DNA of 34,741 nucleotides from Acidobacteriaceae bacterium. GTDB taxonomy: Bacteria > Acidobacteriota > Terriglobia > Terriglobales > Acidobacteriaceae. The notes under the pieces were generated by a model. It saw only the letters and a list, made by a program, of their open reading frames with translations, made no database searches and was not told the DNA's origin. The translations under genes were made by a program, and so were the position numbers. The stretch covers positions 16,976-51,716 of the forward strand of contig PLJN01000195.1 in assembly GCA_003140235.1 (NCBI GenBank). The letters run 5' to 3'. Shown here one piece after another: positions 24,533 to 33,752 of the stretch (position 1 is its first letter; each line of letters opens with the position of its first letter).

Positions 24533-27500
24533 ATGTCGTACCCGTTTTCAGCCAAGCGCGTTCTGATGGTGATTGCTACGCTAGCGCTCGCCGCGTGTTG
24601 CTTTGCCCAAGACAAAGATAAAGACAATACGAAGAAAGACCCGAAACAGAAAACCGATGCCAGCAAAACCTCGCAAACGCCAGCAGCCAAACCTGCAGCG
24701 GAAACAACTCCGGCGCCGGACGACACTGACACCGACGCCAAAGGCCCGTGGCATGGGCTAACGTGGCGGCTGGTTGGGCCTTATCGTGGCGGACGCGTGC
24801 TGGCGGTTTCTGGCGTGGTGGGTGATACGCACACTTATTATTTTGGCGGCGTAGGCGGCGGCGTTTGGAAAACTTCTGACGGCGGTTTGACTTGGCGTCC
24901 GGTAACTGACAAGACGAAAGACATGTCGGCCTCCATTGGCGCGATCGCTGTAGCGCCGTCTGACCCTAACGTGATTTACGCTGGGACTGGCGAAGCCTGT
25001 ATTCGCGGCAACATCATTTCCGGAAACGGCGTTTACAAATCCATCGACGCCGGCAAGACCTGGGCTTACACCGGACTGCGCGATACCGATGCGATTGGCC
25101 GCCTGATTGTCCATCCCAAAGATCCGAACATCGTGTACGTTGCGGCGCTTGGCCATGTTTTTGGTCCCAATGCCGAACGCGGCATCTTCCGCACCACCGA
25201 TGGCGGCAAGAACTGGACCAAGGTCCTCTATAAAGATGAAAACACCGGCGCCATTGATGTTGCGTTTGATCCCACGAATCCCAACATTCTTTTTGCCGGA
25301 TTGTGGCAGGCGCGGCGCTCGCCCTGGAGTATGGACGGCGGCGGTCCGGGCAGCGGGCTGTATCGCAGCACCGATGGCGGCAACACGTGGAAGCATCTTG
25401 AAAAACACGGGCTTCCTGAAACTACCATCGGACGCATTGGCGTTGCCGTGGCGTATGCGAATGGCAATCGCGTTTGGGCGCTGATAGAAGCGGACAAAGG
25501 CGGGCTCTTCCGCTCCGACGATGGCGGCGACAACTGGACGCTCATCAACAGCGACCGCCAGTATCGTCAGCGGGCGTTTTATTACACCCACGTGTTTGCC
25601 GATCCGCGTTCGCCGGACGCTGTCTACATTCTTAACACTGGCATGTATCGCTCGATTGACGGTGGCAGGGCGTTTCGTCCTATTCGCACGCCGCATGGCG
25701 ACAACCATGGATTCTGGGTTGATCCTGCCGATGCTGAGCGCATGATTGAGTCCAATGACGGCGGCGCGAACGTGAGCACTAACGGCGGCGCGAGTTGGAC
25801 TACGCAGGGCAATCAACCGACGGCGCAGTTCTATCACGTAATCGCGGACAATCGCTTTCCCTATTTCGTCTACGGTTCGCAGCAGGACAACACTTCTGTA
25901 GGCATTGCCAGCGCGAGTGAACGCGGCGGAATTGATCGTCCGGATTGGTACCCCGTCGGCGGCGGCGAAAGCGGATACATTGCGCCCGATCCGCGCGATC
26001 CGGAAATTGTTTATGCCGGCTCCTACGGCGGTGAGATCACGCGTTACGACCACCATACCGGCCAGGAAAAGAATGTTACGCCGTGGCCGATTAATCCGAT
26101 TGGCCAGCCGGCCATAGAGCAGAAATACCGTTTCCAGTGGACCGAGCCGATTGCCTTCTCGCCGCATTCTCCGAACACGCTTTATTTCGCTGCGCAGGTT
26201 TTGTTCAAGACCACCGACGGAGGAATGAACTGGCAGATCATCAGCCCAGACCTCACGCGCAATGACAAGGTCAGGCAAGCGTCATCCGGCGGACCGATCA
26301 CCAAAGACAACACCGGCATTGAAGTCTACGACACGATTTTTTCTATAGTGGAATCACCGTTGCAGAAAGACCTGATCTGGGTGGGCACCGACGACGGCTT
26401 GGTCCAGATCACGACCGACGGTGGAAAGAATTGGTCCAACGTTACTCCGAAAAATATGCCCGAGTGGGGCACCGTGACCATGGTTGAGGCTTCGCCGTTT
26501 GATGCCGGCACGGCTTACGTCACAGTCGAGCGCCACCGTCTGGACGATTTTGCTCCTTACGCATTCAAGACTACCGACTTCGGCAAGACCTGGACTTCCA
26601 TCACCAACGGCATTCCCGCGGGAGCGTACGCGCATGCGGTCCGCGAAGACCGCAAGCGCAAAGGCCTGCTCTATGCCGCAACGGAAAAAGGCGTCTTCGT
26701 TTCGTTTGACGATGGCGCGAACTGGCAGCCACTGCAAACGAACTTGCCCGTGGCGCCGGTGTGGGACATTTATGTCCACGACAACGACCTGATTGCCGCA
26801 ACGCATGGCCGGTCTTTCTGGATTCTTGACGATCTCTCACCGCTGCAACAGTACAAACCGGAAGTCGCGAATGAAGATGTGCATCTGTATCCGCCCAGCC
26901 CGGCGAATCACACGCAGTTCGGCGGAGGCTTTGGAGGCGGCGGTGGAGCAGTCGGGCAGAATCCTCCGGCAGGCGCTGTGATTTATTACTTCTTGAAAAC
27001 CGCGCCCAAGAAACCGGAAGGCCGGCGCGGCTCTGGGGATGCGACTGCTTCCGACACTGAAGCCGGCAAGAGCACTGGCATCACTTTGGAAATTCTCGAC
27101 CAGAAAGGCCAGGTCATCCGCAAGCTTCCTCCGAAGCCGCAAACCGGCGAAGCCGTTGGCGGCGACGAAGAAGGCTTCGGGCGCCCCGGAGCACGCGCCC
27201 TCCCCGCAGAAGCGGGTTTGAACCGTTACTCATGGGACCTGCACTATGAAGGCGCCACGCGTGTTCCAGGCTCGCCGCTCTGGGCCGGAAATACTGACGG
27301 GCCTGAAGCTCTGCCCGGCACTTATCAGGTACGGCTCACAGTAAACGGCAAAGCATACACCGCGCCGCTCGAAATCAAACCCGATCCGCGGCTGCAAATC
27401 ACGCAGCAGGATTTGGAAAAACAATTCGATCTGCTCATCAAGATTCGCGAGCGTGTTACGCAGGCGCACGACACGGTGAACCAGATTCGCGATATCCGTG

Positions 27501-27871
27501 CTCAGATCACCGCGTTGAACAAACGCCTGGAAGGTCAGCCGCAAGCCAAAGCCGTGGCCGATGCCGGCAAACAACTCGACAAGAAGATGACGGAGATAGA
27601 AGAAGTCCTGATCCAGACCAAAGCCAAAAGCAGCCAGGACGTGCTCAATTATCCGATTCGCCTAAACAACTATTTGGTCGCTCTCGGCGGAGTAGTGGGC
27701 GGCTCGGATTCAGCGCCGACCCAGGTTTCATACGAAGTGTTTGACATGCTGAGCAAACAAGTCGACGAACAATTGGCTAAATGGAAAGTGGTTCTGAGCA
27801 CCGATGTGCCGGCATATGACGCCGTTGTGCAGCAGCAACAAGTGCCGGCAATCATTCTGGCGAAACCATAA
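24533..27871 (+). CDS. Exported VPS10/BNR-repeat beta-propeller protein
   Basis: A 1112-residue exported protein. The N-terminus has a hydrophobic signal (VLMVIATLALAACCFAQ); LAAC resembles a lipobox, so it may be a lipoprotein. A low-complexity Lys/Thr/Pro stretch follows. About residues 75-790 form propeller blades with repeated Asp-box motifs such as TSDGGLTW, TTDGGKNW, STDGGNTW, SDDGGDNW and TTDFGKTW. These are typical of sortilin/VPS10-like and BNR proteins. The C-terminal region has a Gly-rich linker (FGGGFGGGGGAVG), a beta domain and a helical end. CGGAGG precedes the ATG. Such proteins are abundant in Acidobacteriota; the substrate, if it is an enzyme, is unknown. Confidence 0.85.
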   Translation: MSYPFSAKRVLMVIATLALAACCFAQDKDKDNTKKDPKQKTDASKTSQTPAAKPAAETTPAPDDTDTDAKGPWHGLTWRLVGPYRGGRVLAVSGVVGDTHTYYFGGVGGGVWKTSDGGLTWRPVTDKTKDMSASIGAIAVAPSDPNVIYAGTGEACIRGNIISGNGVYKSIDAGKTWAYTGLRDTDAIGRLIVHPKDPNIVYVAALGHVFGPNAERGIFRTTDGGKNWTKVLYKDENTGAIDVAFDPTNPNILFAGLWQARRSPWSMDGGGPGSGLYRSTDGGNTWKHLEKHGLPETTIGRIGVAVAYANGNRVWALIEADKGGLFRSDDGGDNWTLINSDRQYRQRAFYYTHVFADPRSPDAVYILNTGMYRSIDGGRAFRPIRTPHGDNHGFWVDPADAERMIESNDGGANVSTNGGASWTTQGNQPTAQFYHVIADNRFPYFVYGSQQDNTSVGIASASERGGIDRPDWYPVGGGESGYIAPDPRDPEIVYAGSYGGEITRYDHHTGQEKNVTPWPINPIGQPAIEQKYRFQWTEPIAFSPHSPNTLYFAAQVLFKTTDGGMNWQIISPDLTRNDKVRQASSGGPITKDNTGIEVYDTIFSIVESPLQKDLIWVGTDDGLVQITTDGGKNWSNVTPKNMPEWGTVTMVEASPFDAGTAYVTVERHRLDDFAPYAFKTTDFGKTWTSITNGIPAGAYAHAVREDRKRKGLLYAATEKGVFVSFDDGANWQPLQTNLPVAPVWDIYVHDNDLIAATHGRSFWILDDLSPLQQYKPEVANEDVHLYPPSPANHTQFGGGFGGGGGAVGQNPPAGAVIYYFLKTAPKKPEGRRGSGDATASDTEAGKSTGITLEILDQKGQVIRKLPPKPQTGEAVGGDEEGFGRPGARALPAEAGLNRYSWDLHYEGATRVPGSPLWAGNTDGPEALPGTYQVRLTVNGKAYTAPLEIKPDPRLQITQQDLEKQFDLLIKIRERVTQAHDTVNQIRDIRAQITALNKRLEGQPQAKAVADAGKQLDKKMTEIEEVLIQTKAKSSQDVLNYPIRLNNYLVALGGVVGGSDSAPTQVSYEVFDMLSKQVDEQLAKWKVVLSTDVPAYDAVVQQQQVPAIILAKP

Positions 27872-27924
27872 GAAGGGAGAATCACAACGTACCAAAATCA
27901 TGAGGAAGGAAGGATCAGGACGTA

Positions 27925-27947
27925 GAGACGTGGCACTGCCACGTCTC
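27925..27947. repeat. Palindromic repeat, GAGACGTGGCA type
   Basis: Arms GAGACGTGGCA (27925-27935) and TGCCACGTCTC (27937-27947) are perfect inverted copies around one central base. It is the first of two related palindromes in the gap between the propeller gene and the convergent amidase gene. Confidence 0.8.
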
Positions 27948-28035
27948 ACTCTTGGGGACGGCAATAATCGTCGTGTTCATAAGAATCTCACGCGAGATCG
28001 TCGCGAGCGTTGGAAATTTGCCGAAGCGACGAGTT

Positions 28036-28056
28036 AGACGCGGCAATGCCGCGTCT
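28036..28056. repeat. Palindromic repeat, AGACGCGGCA type
   Basis: Arms AGACGCGGCA (28036-28045) and TGCCGCGTCT (28047-28056) are perfect around one central base, with CTACG following. It lies 89 bp from the previous palindrome. The pair sits between convergent genes and could end transcription from both sides. Confidence 0.8.
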
Positions 28057-28108
28057 CTACGTCGATATTTTCGTGACGTCTAGATTTTCGTGAGGACATC
28101 GGCCCTCG

Positions 28109-29947
28109 TTAACCTTCGAGTTTGGGATGTATCAAATGGAAACCGGTCGCGTCCTGGTAGGCTTTGGCCAGCGCCAGCATTTTGGCTTCGCCGTAGAGTT
28201 GGCCCAGGAACGTCAGGCTAACCGTGGTTCCCGGACCGCCGGGTTGCAGTTCTCCGTTGGCGAACTGGGGCTTGGCGGCATCGTCTCCACGCACGCCGTT
28301 GGGCAGAATGATCGCCGGATGTCCGGTGAGATTGGTAATGATCAGTTGTGTGGCGAAGCTGGGAGCGACGATCACATCGACCTGGTCAAAGATTTTGGTC
28401 ATGGCGTCCATGGCCATGGTGCGCGCCCGATTGGCCTGGATGTACTCGACTGCGGGAATAAATCGTGCGGTGCGGAACGTGTTGGGCCAGTCGTTCCTGC
28501 TTTGTTGGGTGAGCAGCTTGTCTTTGCCGCTGCGCGTGAGATCGTCAAACGCGGCGGCGGCTTCCGCCAGCAGGATGTTGCGCATGGCGCCCCACGGATA
28601 TTTTGGCATCTCCACCGGAACCAGGTTGATGCCCATGCCGCGGAGCTTGGTCAGCGCCGCATCGGTGAAATTGCGCTCATATTGCGCGCGGGCGCGGCCT
28701 GCTTCGCGTTGCGCGCTATCGTCATCGCGTTTTTTCTTTTCTTCCGGTGTGAGTTCTTTGGCGTCTTTGGGCGATTCGGGTTGCGGCGGTGGTTGAGGTT
28801 CAAAATCAGTTTTCAGATAACCAACACGAAGTTTGCGCCAGTCGAGATTGGCGTCCCAGTTGAAGGCCGCATTCTGCACCGAGCGATCATGTCCGTCCGG
28901 ACCGTAGATAGCACTCAGCACAATGGCGCAATCTTCCACGGCGCGGCAGAGCGGGCCCAGTTTGTCCATGGACCACGAAAGGGCCATGGCTCCGGTGCGC
29001 GGCACCAAACCAAATGTTGGACGCAAGCCTGTCGTTCCGCAACGCGTGGATGGCGACGCGATCGAGCCGAGCGTCTCCGAGCCAATGGCAAATGCGACGC
29101 AGCCCGCAGCGGTGGCCGATGCCGAACCAGCGGACGATCCGCTGGAACCTTGCTTGTTGTTCCAGGGATTGCGCGTCATGCCTCCGAACCATCTGTCGCC
29201 TTGCGCGAGCGCGCCCAGCGTGAGCTTGGCTACCAGCACTGCGCCAGCTGCGTCCAGCCGCTGGACGACCGTGGCGTCTTCGTCAATCGTCTGCTGCTCA
29301 AAGCCGCCGGCGCCCCATGTGGTGCGATATCCTTTTACCGCCAGCAGGTCTTTCGCGCCCCACGGCAGGCCGTGCAGCGGGCCGCGATATTTTCCGGCAG
29401 CGATTTCAGCGTCGGCTTCTTGGGCTTTGGCTTTTGCGCGTTCTTCCGTCAACGTGATGACAAACTTGAGAGTGGGATCGTAGCGCTTGAGCCGCGCAAT
29501 GTACATCTCGGTCAACGCCGTGGACGAGACTTTCCGCGTGCGCACCAGTTCCGCAAGCTGGCGCACGGAATAAAACGCCACGTCTTCAAGATTCTTGGGC
29601 ACTGCGCCGGTTACGTTGGGCGCGGCGGAAAGCTTCATCGGACGCCGCTCGATTGCCAGCTTCATACCCGAAGGTACTGGATCAAAGACCAGCGCCGGAG
29701 CAACACCATTGGGAATGTGCAGGGCATAGACAGTCTCAAAGTCTTTGGGCAATCCGTTCAAGGAGTCGAGCATGGCGTCTTTGTATTCGTCGGCAATGGG
29801 AACACCGGCGATCGTGGCCGCGTGGTCGATCATGTCGCGCGTGACTTTGCCTTTTTCGTCGGCCATGGCCCAGAGAACTCCGGGCAGCAACGTGGTGGTC
29901 AGTCCAAAACTCGAACACACAGTAAGAAAAGTACGGCGATCCAGCAT
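28109..29947 (-). CDS. Amidase-signature hydrolase with Tat signal
   Basis: A 612-residue amidase-signature enzyme. MLDRRTFLTVCSSFG is a twin-arginine signal, so it is probably exported folded. The catalytic triad is visible: Lys199 in PWGAKD, the cis-Ser in GSSGSSAGS (about 271-272) and nucleophile Ser295 in GSETLGSIASPS. Enzymes of this family cut amides, including glutamyl-tRNA, peptide amides and fatty-acid amides; an exported form probably acts on peptides or other amides. A charged insertion (about 410-445, QPPPQPESPKDAKELTPEEK) looks like a surface loop. AAGGAG lies six bases before the ATG at 29947; a longer frame to 29986 lacks this. Confidence 0.9.
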   Translation of the reverse strand: MLDRRTFLTVCSSFGLTTTLLPGVLWAMADEKGKVTRDMIDHAATIAGVPIADEYKDAMLDSLNGLPKDFETVYALHIPNGVAPALVFDPVPSGMKLAIERRPMKLSAAPNVTGAVPKNLEDVAFYSVRQLAELVRTRKVSSTALTEMYIARLKRYDPTLKFVITLTEERAKAKAQEADAEIAAGKYRGPLHGLPWGAKDLLAVKGYRTTWGAGGFEQQTIDEDATVVQRLDAAGAVLVAKLTLGALAQGDRWFGGMTRNPWNNKQGSSGSSAGSASATAAGCVAFAIGSETLGSIASPSTRCGTTGLRPTFGLVPRTGAMALSWSMDKLGPLCRAVEDCAIVLSAIYGPDGHDRSVQNAAFNWDANLDWRKLRVGYLKTDFEPQPPPQPESPKDAKELTPEEKKKRDDDSAQREAGRARAQYERNFTDAALTKLRGMGINLVPVEMPKYPWGAMRNILLAEAAAAFDDLTRSGKDKLLTQQSRNDWPNTFRTARFIPAVEYIQANRARTMAMDAMTKIFDQVDVIVAPSFATQLIITNLTGHPAIILPNGVRGDDAAKPQFANGELQPGGPGTTVSLTFLGQLYGEAKMLALAKAYQDATGFHLIHPKLEG

Positions 29948-30111
29948 GAAGTCTCCTTGGTGGTGCGAAATGACGATGGTGCGCAATAACGAAGCCCAGA
30001 TGGCTGGCCATTATAAACGGGAGTCGCGCTTTGCGGACGCGATTCGTTCATACAGTACGACGCTGGCATGATTTACTATCTGTACGGAAATCAGTCATGG
30101 GGAGTGATGTT

Positions 30112-30696
30112 ATGAAATCGTCTTCGAACTGCCTCGCTGCAATCATGGTGCTGTTGCTGGTGTCCGCTGTTCCGGCGGACACGAAATTACTCAAGGTCGA
30201 TAAGAACCACTCCAGCGTGGTCTTTCACGTACCGATTTTGGACGGCCTTTCCAAAGTGCACGGCAAGTTCACGGATTTTGATATCAAGGTCCAATACGAT
30301 GAAGCCGATCTGACCAAGTCATCGGTGGAAGCGAACATTAAAGTGGCCAGTATCGATACCGGCATTCCGGACCGCGATAAAGACCTGCGCAGCTCGCAGT
30401 TTTTTGACGCCGATAAATTCCCGAGCATCACATTTTCCAGCAGCCGACTCGAGAAGCGAGCCAATCAACTTGTCGCCGTAGGAACGCTGACCATGCATGG
30501 CGTATCGCAGGAGATTTCGCTGCCCATCACGATCACCGGCAGCTTCAAGAATTCTCGTGGCTTTGCCGCCAGAACGACCTTGAATCGCCGCAACTACGGA
30601 ATGAATTGGAAACACAACGCCGTCGCCAACTTTGTCGGGAACGACATAGAAGTGGAAATCGAACTGCTCACGAGCATACCCAAGGAGACACCGTGA
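30112..30696 (+). CDS. YceI-family exported lipid-binding-like protein
   Basis: A 194-residue YceI protein: a signal peptide (MKSSSNCLAAIMVLLLVSAV), then the lipocalin-like barrel. Motifs are KVDKNHSSVVFHV, VHGKFTDFDIKV, SIDTGIPDRDKDLRSSQFFD, KFPSITFSS and the late GMNWKHNA. Family members bind polyisoprenoids in the periplasm. GGGGAG precedes the ATG at 30112; an ATG at 30097 is in frame but lacks spacing for that site. The stop overlaps the GTG of the following hydrolase (GTGA), so the two are co-translated. Confidence 0.92.
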   Translation: MKSSSNCLAAIMVLLLVSAVPADTKLLKVDKNHSSVVFHVPILDGLSKVHGKFTDFDIKVQYDEADLTKSSVEANIKVASIDTGIPDRDKDLRSSQFFDADKFPSITFSSSRLEKRANQLVAVGTLTMHGVSQEISLPITITGSFKNSRGFAARTTLNRRNYGMNWKHNAVANFVGNDIEVEIELLTSIPKETP

Positions 30697-31769
30697 AACT
30701 CTCTCGCACTGTATTGATGCTGCTTGTCGCTTTCGCTTGTCTGTGTGCTCGCGCTGCCGATTACCCTGCGCCGCAGGAAGGCAACACGATCATAAAAGAC
30801 TTCCAGTTCAAGTCGGGAGAGCGGATGGCGGAAGTAAAGCTCCACTACTACACGCTGGGAGCGCCGCAAAAAGACGCGAGCGGAAAAGTCCGCAATGCTG
30901 TGCTGATTCTGCACGGTACCGGCGGGTCCGGGCGGCAGTTCTTAAGCCCCAACTTTGCTGGAGTGCTCTTTGGACCGGGCCAGCTTCTGGACGCTACCAA
31001 ATACTTTATTATCCTGCCCGACTGTCTGGGCCAGGGCCAATCGAGCAAGCCAAGCGATGGCCTGCACATGCGCTTTCCGCACTATGAATATGACGACCTG
31101 ATCGAGCTCCAATACCGTCTGGTAACACAGGGTCTGGGTGTGAACCACCTGCGCCTGGTGATGGGAACGTCGCAAGGCGGAATGCACACCTGGTTGTGGG
31201 GCGAGCAGCATCCGGATTTTATGGACGCGCTGATGCCGCTGGCCAGCAACACGGTGGAAATCGCCGGACGCAACCGCATGTTGCGGCGCATGATCATGGA
31301 TACCATCCGCAACGATCCTGAGTGGAACAACGGAGAGTATCAGAAACAGCCCCGGGGTTTGTCGGATGCGCTGCATGTTCTCCTGGTGATGGGCAGCAGT
31401 CCGCTGCAAATGCAAAAACTGTATCCCACGCGCGAAAAGGCCGACGCTTACCTGGAAAATTACGTCGCCCGGCAAATGAAGACCACCGACGCCAACGACA
31501 TGCTGTACTACTTTGATGGATCGCGGAACTACAATCCTGAGCCGGACCTGGAACGGATCATCGCGCCGCTCACCGCCGTCAATTCCGCCGATGACCAGAT
31601 CAATCCACCGGAACTGAAGATCATCGATAAAGACATTCAGCGGGTGAAGAAGGGCAAGCTCATTATTCTGCCCATCACCGATCAGACCCGCGGACATGGC
31701 ACGCATACATGGCCGGCCATCTGGGGAGATTATTTGGCGGAGTTATTGCAACGTTCGGAGAAACACTGA
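30693..31769 (+). CDS. Exported alpha/beta hydrolase, MetX (homoserine acetyltransferase)-like
   Basis: A 358-residue alpha/beta hydrolase with a signal peptide (MKLSRTVLMLLVAFACLCAR). The nucleophile elbow is MGTSQGGMH (Ser160), the acid is in NSADDQINPP and the His is in GHGTHTWP. The overall pattern (LILHGTGGSG, CLGQGQSSKPSDG) is that of the homoserine O-acetyltransferase branch. Export makes methionine synthesis unlikely, so an esterase or acyl-transfer role in the periplasm is more probable. GTG at 30693 overlaps the YceI stop, and AAGGAG lies seven bases before it. Confidence 0.88.
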   Translation: MKLSRTVLMLLVAFACLCARAADYPAPQEGNTIIKDFQFKSGERMAEVKLHYYTLGAPQKDASGKVRNAVLILHGTGGSGRQFLSPNFAGVLFGPGQLLDATKYFIILPDCLGQGQSSKPSDGLHMRFPHYEYDDLIELQYRLVTQGLGVNHLRLVMGTSQGGMHTWLWGEQHPDFMDALMPLASNTVEIAGRNRMLRRMIMDTIRNDPEWNNGEYQKQPRGLSDALHVLLVMGSSPLQMQKLYPTREKADAYLENYVARQMKTTDANDMLYYFDGSRNYNPEPDLERIIAPLTAVNSADDQINPPELKIIDKDIQRVKKGKLIILPITDQTRGHGTHTWPAIWGDYLAELLQRSEKH

Positions 31770-31780
31770 GGCCATCAAAC

Positions 31781-32311
31781 ATGAATTCCCACGCTGCATT
31801 ACTCATAGCTGCATTCGCCGGCGTCTTGGTGGCCTCCGCCAGTTCGCGCCAGCAATCCGAACCGGTGAAGAAGCAGTATGAATCTCCCGACAAAGCGCTC
31901 ATCGCGTCCGTAGTCGCCACCAACAGCGGGACCGCCATCGCCAGCAGCGAAAGCCGAATCGAAGTGCATTCGTCAACGGGAGAACTGCTGGCGCAGGAAG
32001 ACTTCACATCACAAGACGGCGAACATGGCTATGCCGTGATCAAGGCCGAGTGGACGCCGGATTCACAGTTCTTCGTCTTCAACCTGGAAAGTTCGGGTGG
32101 CCACTCTCCGTGGCATACGCCTGCAAAGTTTTACTCCCGCAAACAACAGCGCATCATAGGTCTTGACGATGCGCTGCATGATTCCCTGACCGGAGGCGAA
32201 TTTCTGATCAGCGCGCCGGACAAGGTGACAGTTCGCCTGTGGTTCAAGAAAAAGAAAGTCACCGTATCTCTTTCAGAATTGGCGGAGGCGGCAACAACTC
32301 GTGGCCGGTAG
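31781..32311 (+). CDS. Exported hypothetical protein
   Basis: A 176-residue protein with signal peptide MNSHAALLIAAFAGVLVASA and a mature part with beta-strand character (EYSP-like start QYESPDKALIASVVATNSGT; AEWTPDSQFFVFNLESSGGH). The pattern recalls single-blade or surface-exposed periplasmic proteins, but I cannot name a family. The ATG at 31781 is preferred to an in-frame ATG at 31709, which would lie within the hydrolase gene and hide the signal peptide. It starts 11 bp after the hydrolase stop and ends 4 bp before the convergent DUF1326-like gene. Confidence 0.7.
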   Translation: MNSHAALLIAAFAGVLVASASSRQQSEPVKKQYESPDKALIASVVATNSGTAIASSESRIEVHSSTGELLAQEDFTSQDGEHGYAVIKAEWTPDSQFFVFNLESSGGHSPWHTPAKFYSRKQQRIIGLDDALHDSLTGGEFLISAPDKVTVRLWFKKKKVTVSLSELAEAATTRGR

Positions 32312-32315
32312 TCGC

Positions 32316-32987
32316 TTACCTGGCAAACGTGCCAACAAATGCGCTGCGCTTGTCGTGCAGCGTCCAGGAAGAATTCAGGTCGCGGCCACGATATTCATCC
32401 GTCAAGGCAACTGCGGGCATGGCGTGAGTCGTCTCCGTCAGCGGTGGATAAAACGTGGCTTCGTTGCCGCAAAGGTGGTCTTTATCCGTAATGCCTCTGG
32501 TTTCAACCATCACAAATTCGCCGGCTTGCACGCGGGCGCGAGCGTTATGTTCCTGAAGGACTTCCATATCAATGCGAGTATCGACCACGCGCACAACGTG
32601 GCGCAGCAACTCGCCTCCCATTTCCTGGGCGAAGTTGATCAGCGCCTGGCGCTGTTGCGGCGTTGCCTGCTGGTCAATAAAAAGAACAGCTTTGGCCGGA
32701 AACGGTTTTCCATACGGATCGCCAAGCGTCGCATTGGCCTTCACCGCGCCCACGACATTGAGTCCGGCGAGAGAGACGCCGTCCCAGCTTCCGTCCGTGA
32801 TGTGCCACGCGACAATCGCCTGATCGCCCGCTGTGTTCATTTCACCGTTGGCAAAGCATTGTCCGGTGTAGACGTCGGCGCTGCGCGTCTCAATGTATTG
32901 GCCGCTGATGGTTGGAGACGCAGTGTTCCGGGCAAACGCAAACAAACTCACGATGGCGATGGCAATCAGGCACAAAGCTTTACGCAT
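32316..32987 (-). CDS. Exported DUF1326-like protein
   Basis: A 223-residue protein with signal peptide MRKALCLIAIAIVSLFAFA. SGQYIETRSADVYTGQCF is followed by AIVAWHITDGSWDGVSLAGL and VLFIDQQATPQQRQALINFA. This matches the DUF1326 pattern (SG.Y.E...DV...C..., AWH...G..DGV.L.GL, ..D..AT..QR.AL). Function of the family is unknown. ATG at 32987 follows GTAAGGAG by six bases; a longer frame to 33059 has no such site and would bury the signal peptide. Confidence 0.75.
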   Translation of the reverse strand: MRKALCLIAIAIVSLFAFARNTASPTISGQYIETRSADVYTGQCFANGEMNTAGDQAIVAWHITDGSWDGVSLAGLNVVGAVKANATLGDPYGKPFPAKAVLFIDQQATPQQRQALINFAQEMGGELLRHVVRVVDTRIDMEVLQEHNARARVQAGEFVMVETRGITDKDHLCGNEATFYPPLTETTHAMPAVALTDEYRGRDLNSSWTLHDKRSAFVGTFAR

Positions 32988-33067
32988 GGCAAACTCCTTA
33001 CTTCCAAAGTCTACAACCAACGCCATGCCTGCGGAGAGATTTGTGGATTGAGTCGGCACTCACGCCA

Positions 33068-33220
33068 TTATTTTGATGGGCCGGGTTCGTCCGTAGCCGC
33101 TTTCCGTCTCAGTCCAGCAGCGGCAATGGCGAGGCTACGATCACGGAGCTTTTCCAGAATTTTGATCTTCTCGGAAAAACTGAGCGCGGCAAGCTTCGTC
33201 CGCAGTTCTGGTTTACTCAT
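33068..33220 (-). CDS. Small protein paired with nucleotidyltransferase, candidate antitoxin
   Basis: A 50-residue basic, helical protein (MSKPELRTKLAALSFSEKIK at the start, then ILEKLRDRSLAIAAAGLR). The ATG at 33220 overlaps the upstream gene's stop by 8 bp, with GGGAGG before it, so the two are translated together. The overlap and size are what is expected of a toxin-antitoxin partner. I recall similar short proteins beside this type of nucleotidyltransferase, but could not confirm it. Which member would be toxin is inferred from the family of the larger protein. Confidence 0.65.
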   Translation of the reverse strand: MSKPELRTKLAALSFSEKIKILEKLRDRSLAIAAAGLRRKAATDEPGPSK

Positions 33221-33665
33221 GGACGCCTCCCAGATACTTGCGTTCAAATTGCTCCCACCTTGAGGCCAGTCCGTAACGCTGAAGTATGTTTTGCAGCTTA
33301 CCTCGGTCCACGGCTCGCTGCTCGATAAATTGCAAGACTCGGTTGTAATCTTTCGCACGGCCGGTACGTAATGCAATGGCAACCAGGTGCTCTGCTGTCA
33401 TGACCCACGTCTTTACGCCTTCGACTTCTGTTGAAATCGCACCAGCCAGTGCCTCATGGTCCAAAGCATCGCTCGGTGGCAGGAACTGCACCGGCCACCC
33501 ACCAAGGACAACGCCGGAAGCCGTGGGAAGCGTAACGAAGATATCCACGTCGAGCGTTGCCGAAGGCTCCAGATAAAATGTTGCTCCGACTGCGCCGCCA
33601 ATGGCGTATTTGCCGATGACTCCATCGGCTTGCATTTGGTTGATCGTCTCCAACGTGACTTTCAC
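33213..33665 (-). CDS. Nucleotidyltransferase-fold protein, AbiEii/MenT/DUF6036-like
   Basis: A 150-residue protein of the polymerase-beta-like nucleotidyltransferase fold. GG at 23-24 (KYAIGGAVGATFYLEP) and the DVD at 39-41 (TLDVDIFVTL) form the metal/nucleotide site. A helical C-terminal part (EHLVAIALRTGRAKDYNRVL) follows, with the Lys-Asp motif typical of the AbiEii group. Characterised relatives (MenT toxins) add nucleotides to tRNA acceptor ends. It lies 87 bp from a 12-tRNA array and overlaps a 50-residue gene. Catalytic competence and substrate are not shown by sequence. Confidence 0.75.
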   Translation of the reverse strand: MKVTLETINQMQADGVIGKYAIGGAVGATFYLEPSATLDVDIFVTLPTASGVVLGGWPVQFLPPSDALDHEALAGAISTEVEGVKTWVMTAEHLVAIALRTGRAKDYNRVLQFIEQRAVDRGKLQNILQRYGLASRWEQFERKYLGGVHE

Positions 33666-33752
33666 GAATTACCAGCTTTCTCATTCATTGTGACCTAACT
33701 TGGGCAGGGCCGCCAAGAGATACTTTGATGATGAGCAGCTTCTACAAAAAAC

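Noticed and set aside
24758-26278. 506-codon open frame on the minus strand opposite the propeller gene
   Set aside because: The product is an Arg/Ala/Val-rich string with no domain. It is a by-product of the repetitive Asp-box codons on the other strand.
28127-29989. 620-codon open frame on the plus strand opposite the amidase gene
   Set aside because: It mirrors the amidase gene codon for codon. The amidase shows a Tat signal, a catalytic triad and a good ribosome binding site, whereas the antisense product shows no domain and no start signal. High GC coding bias explains the open frame.
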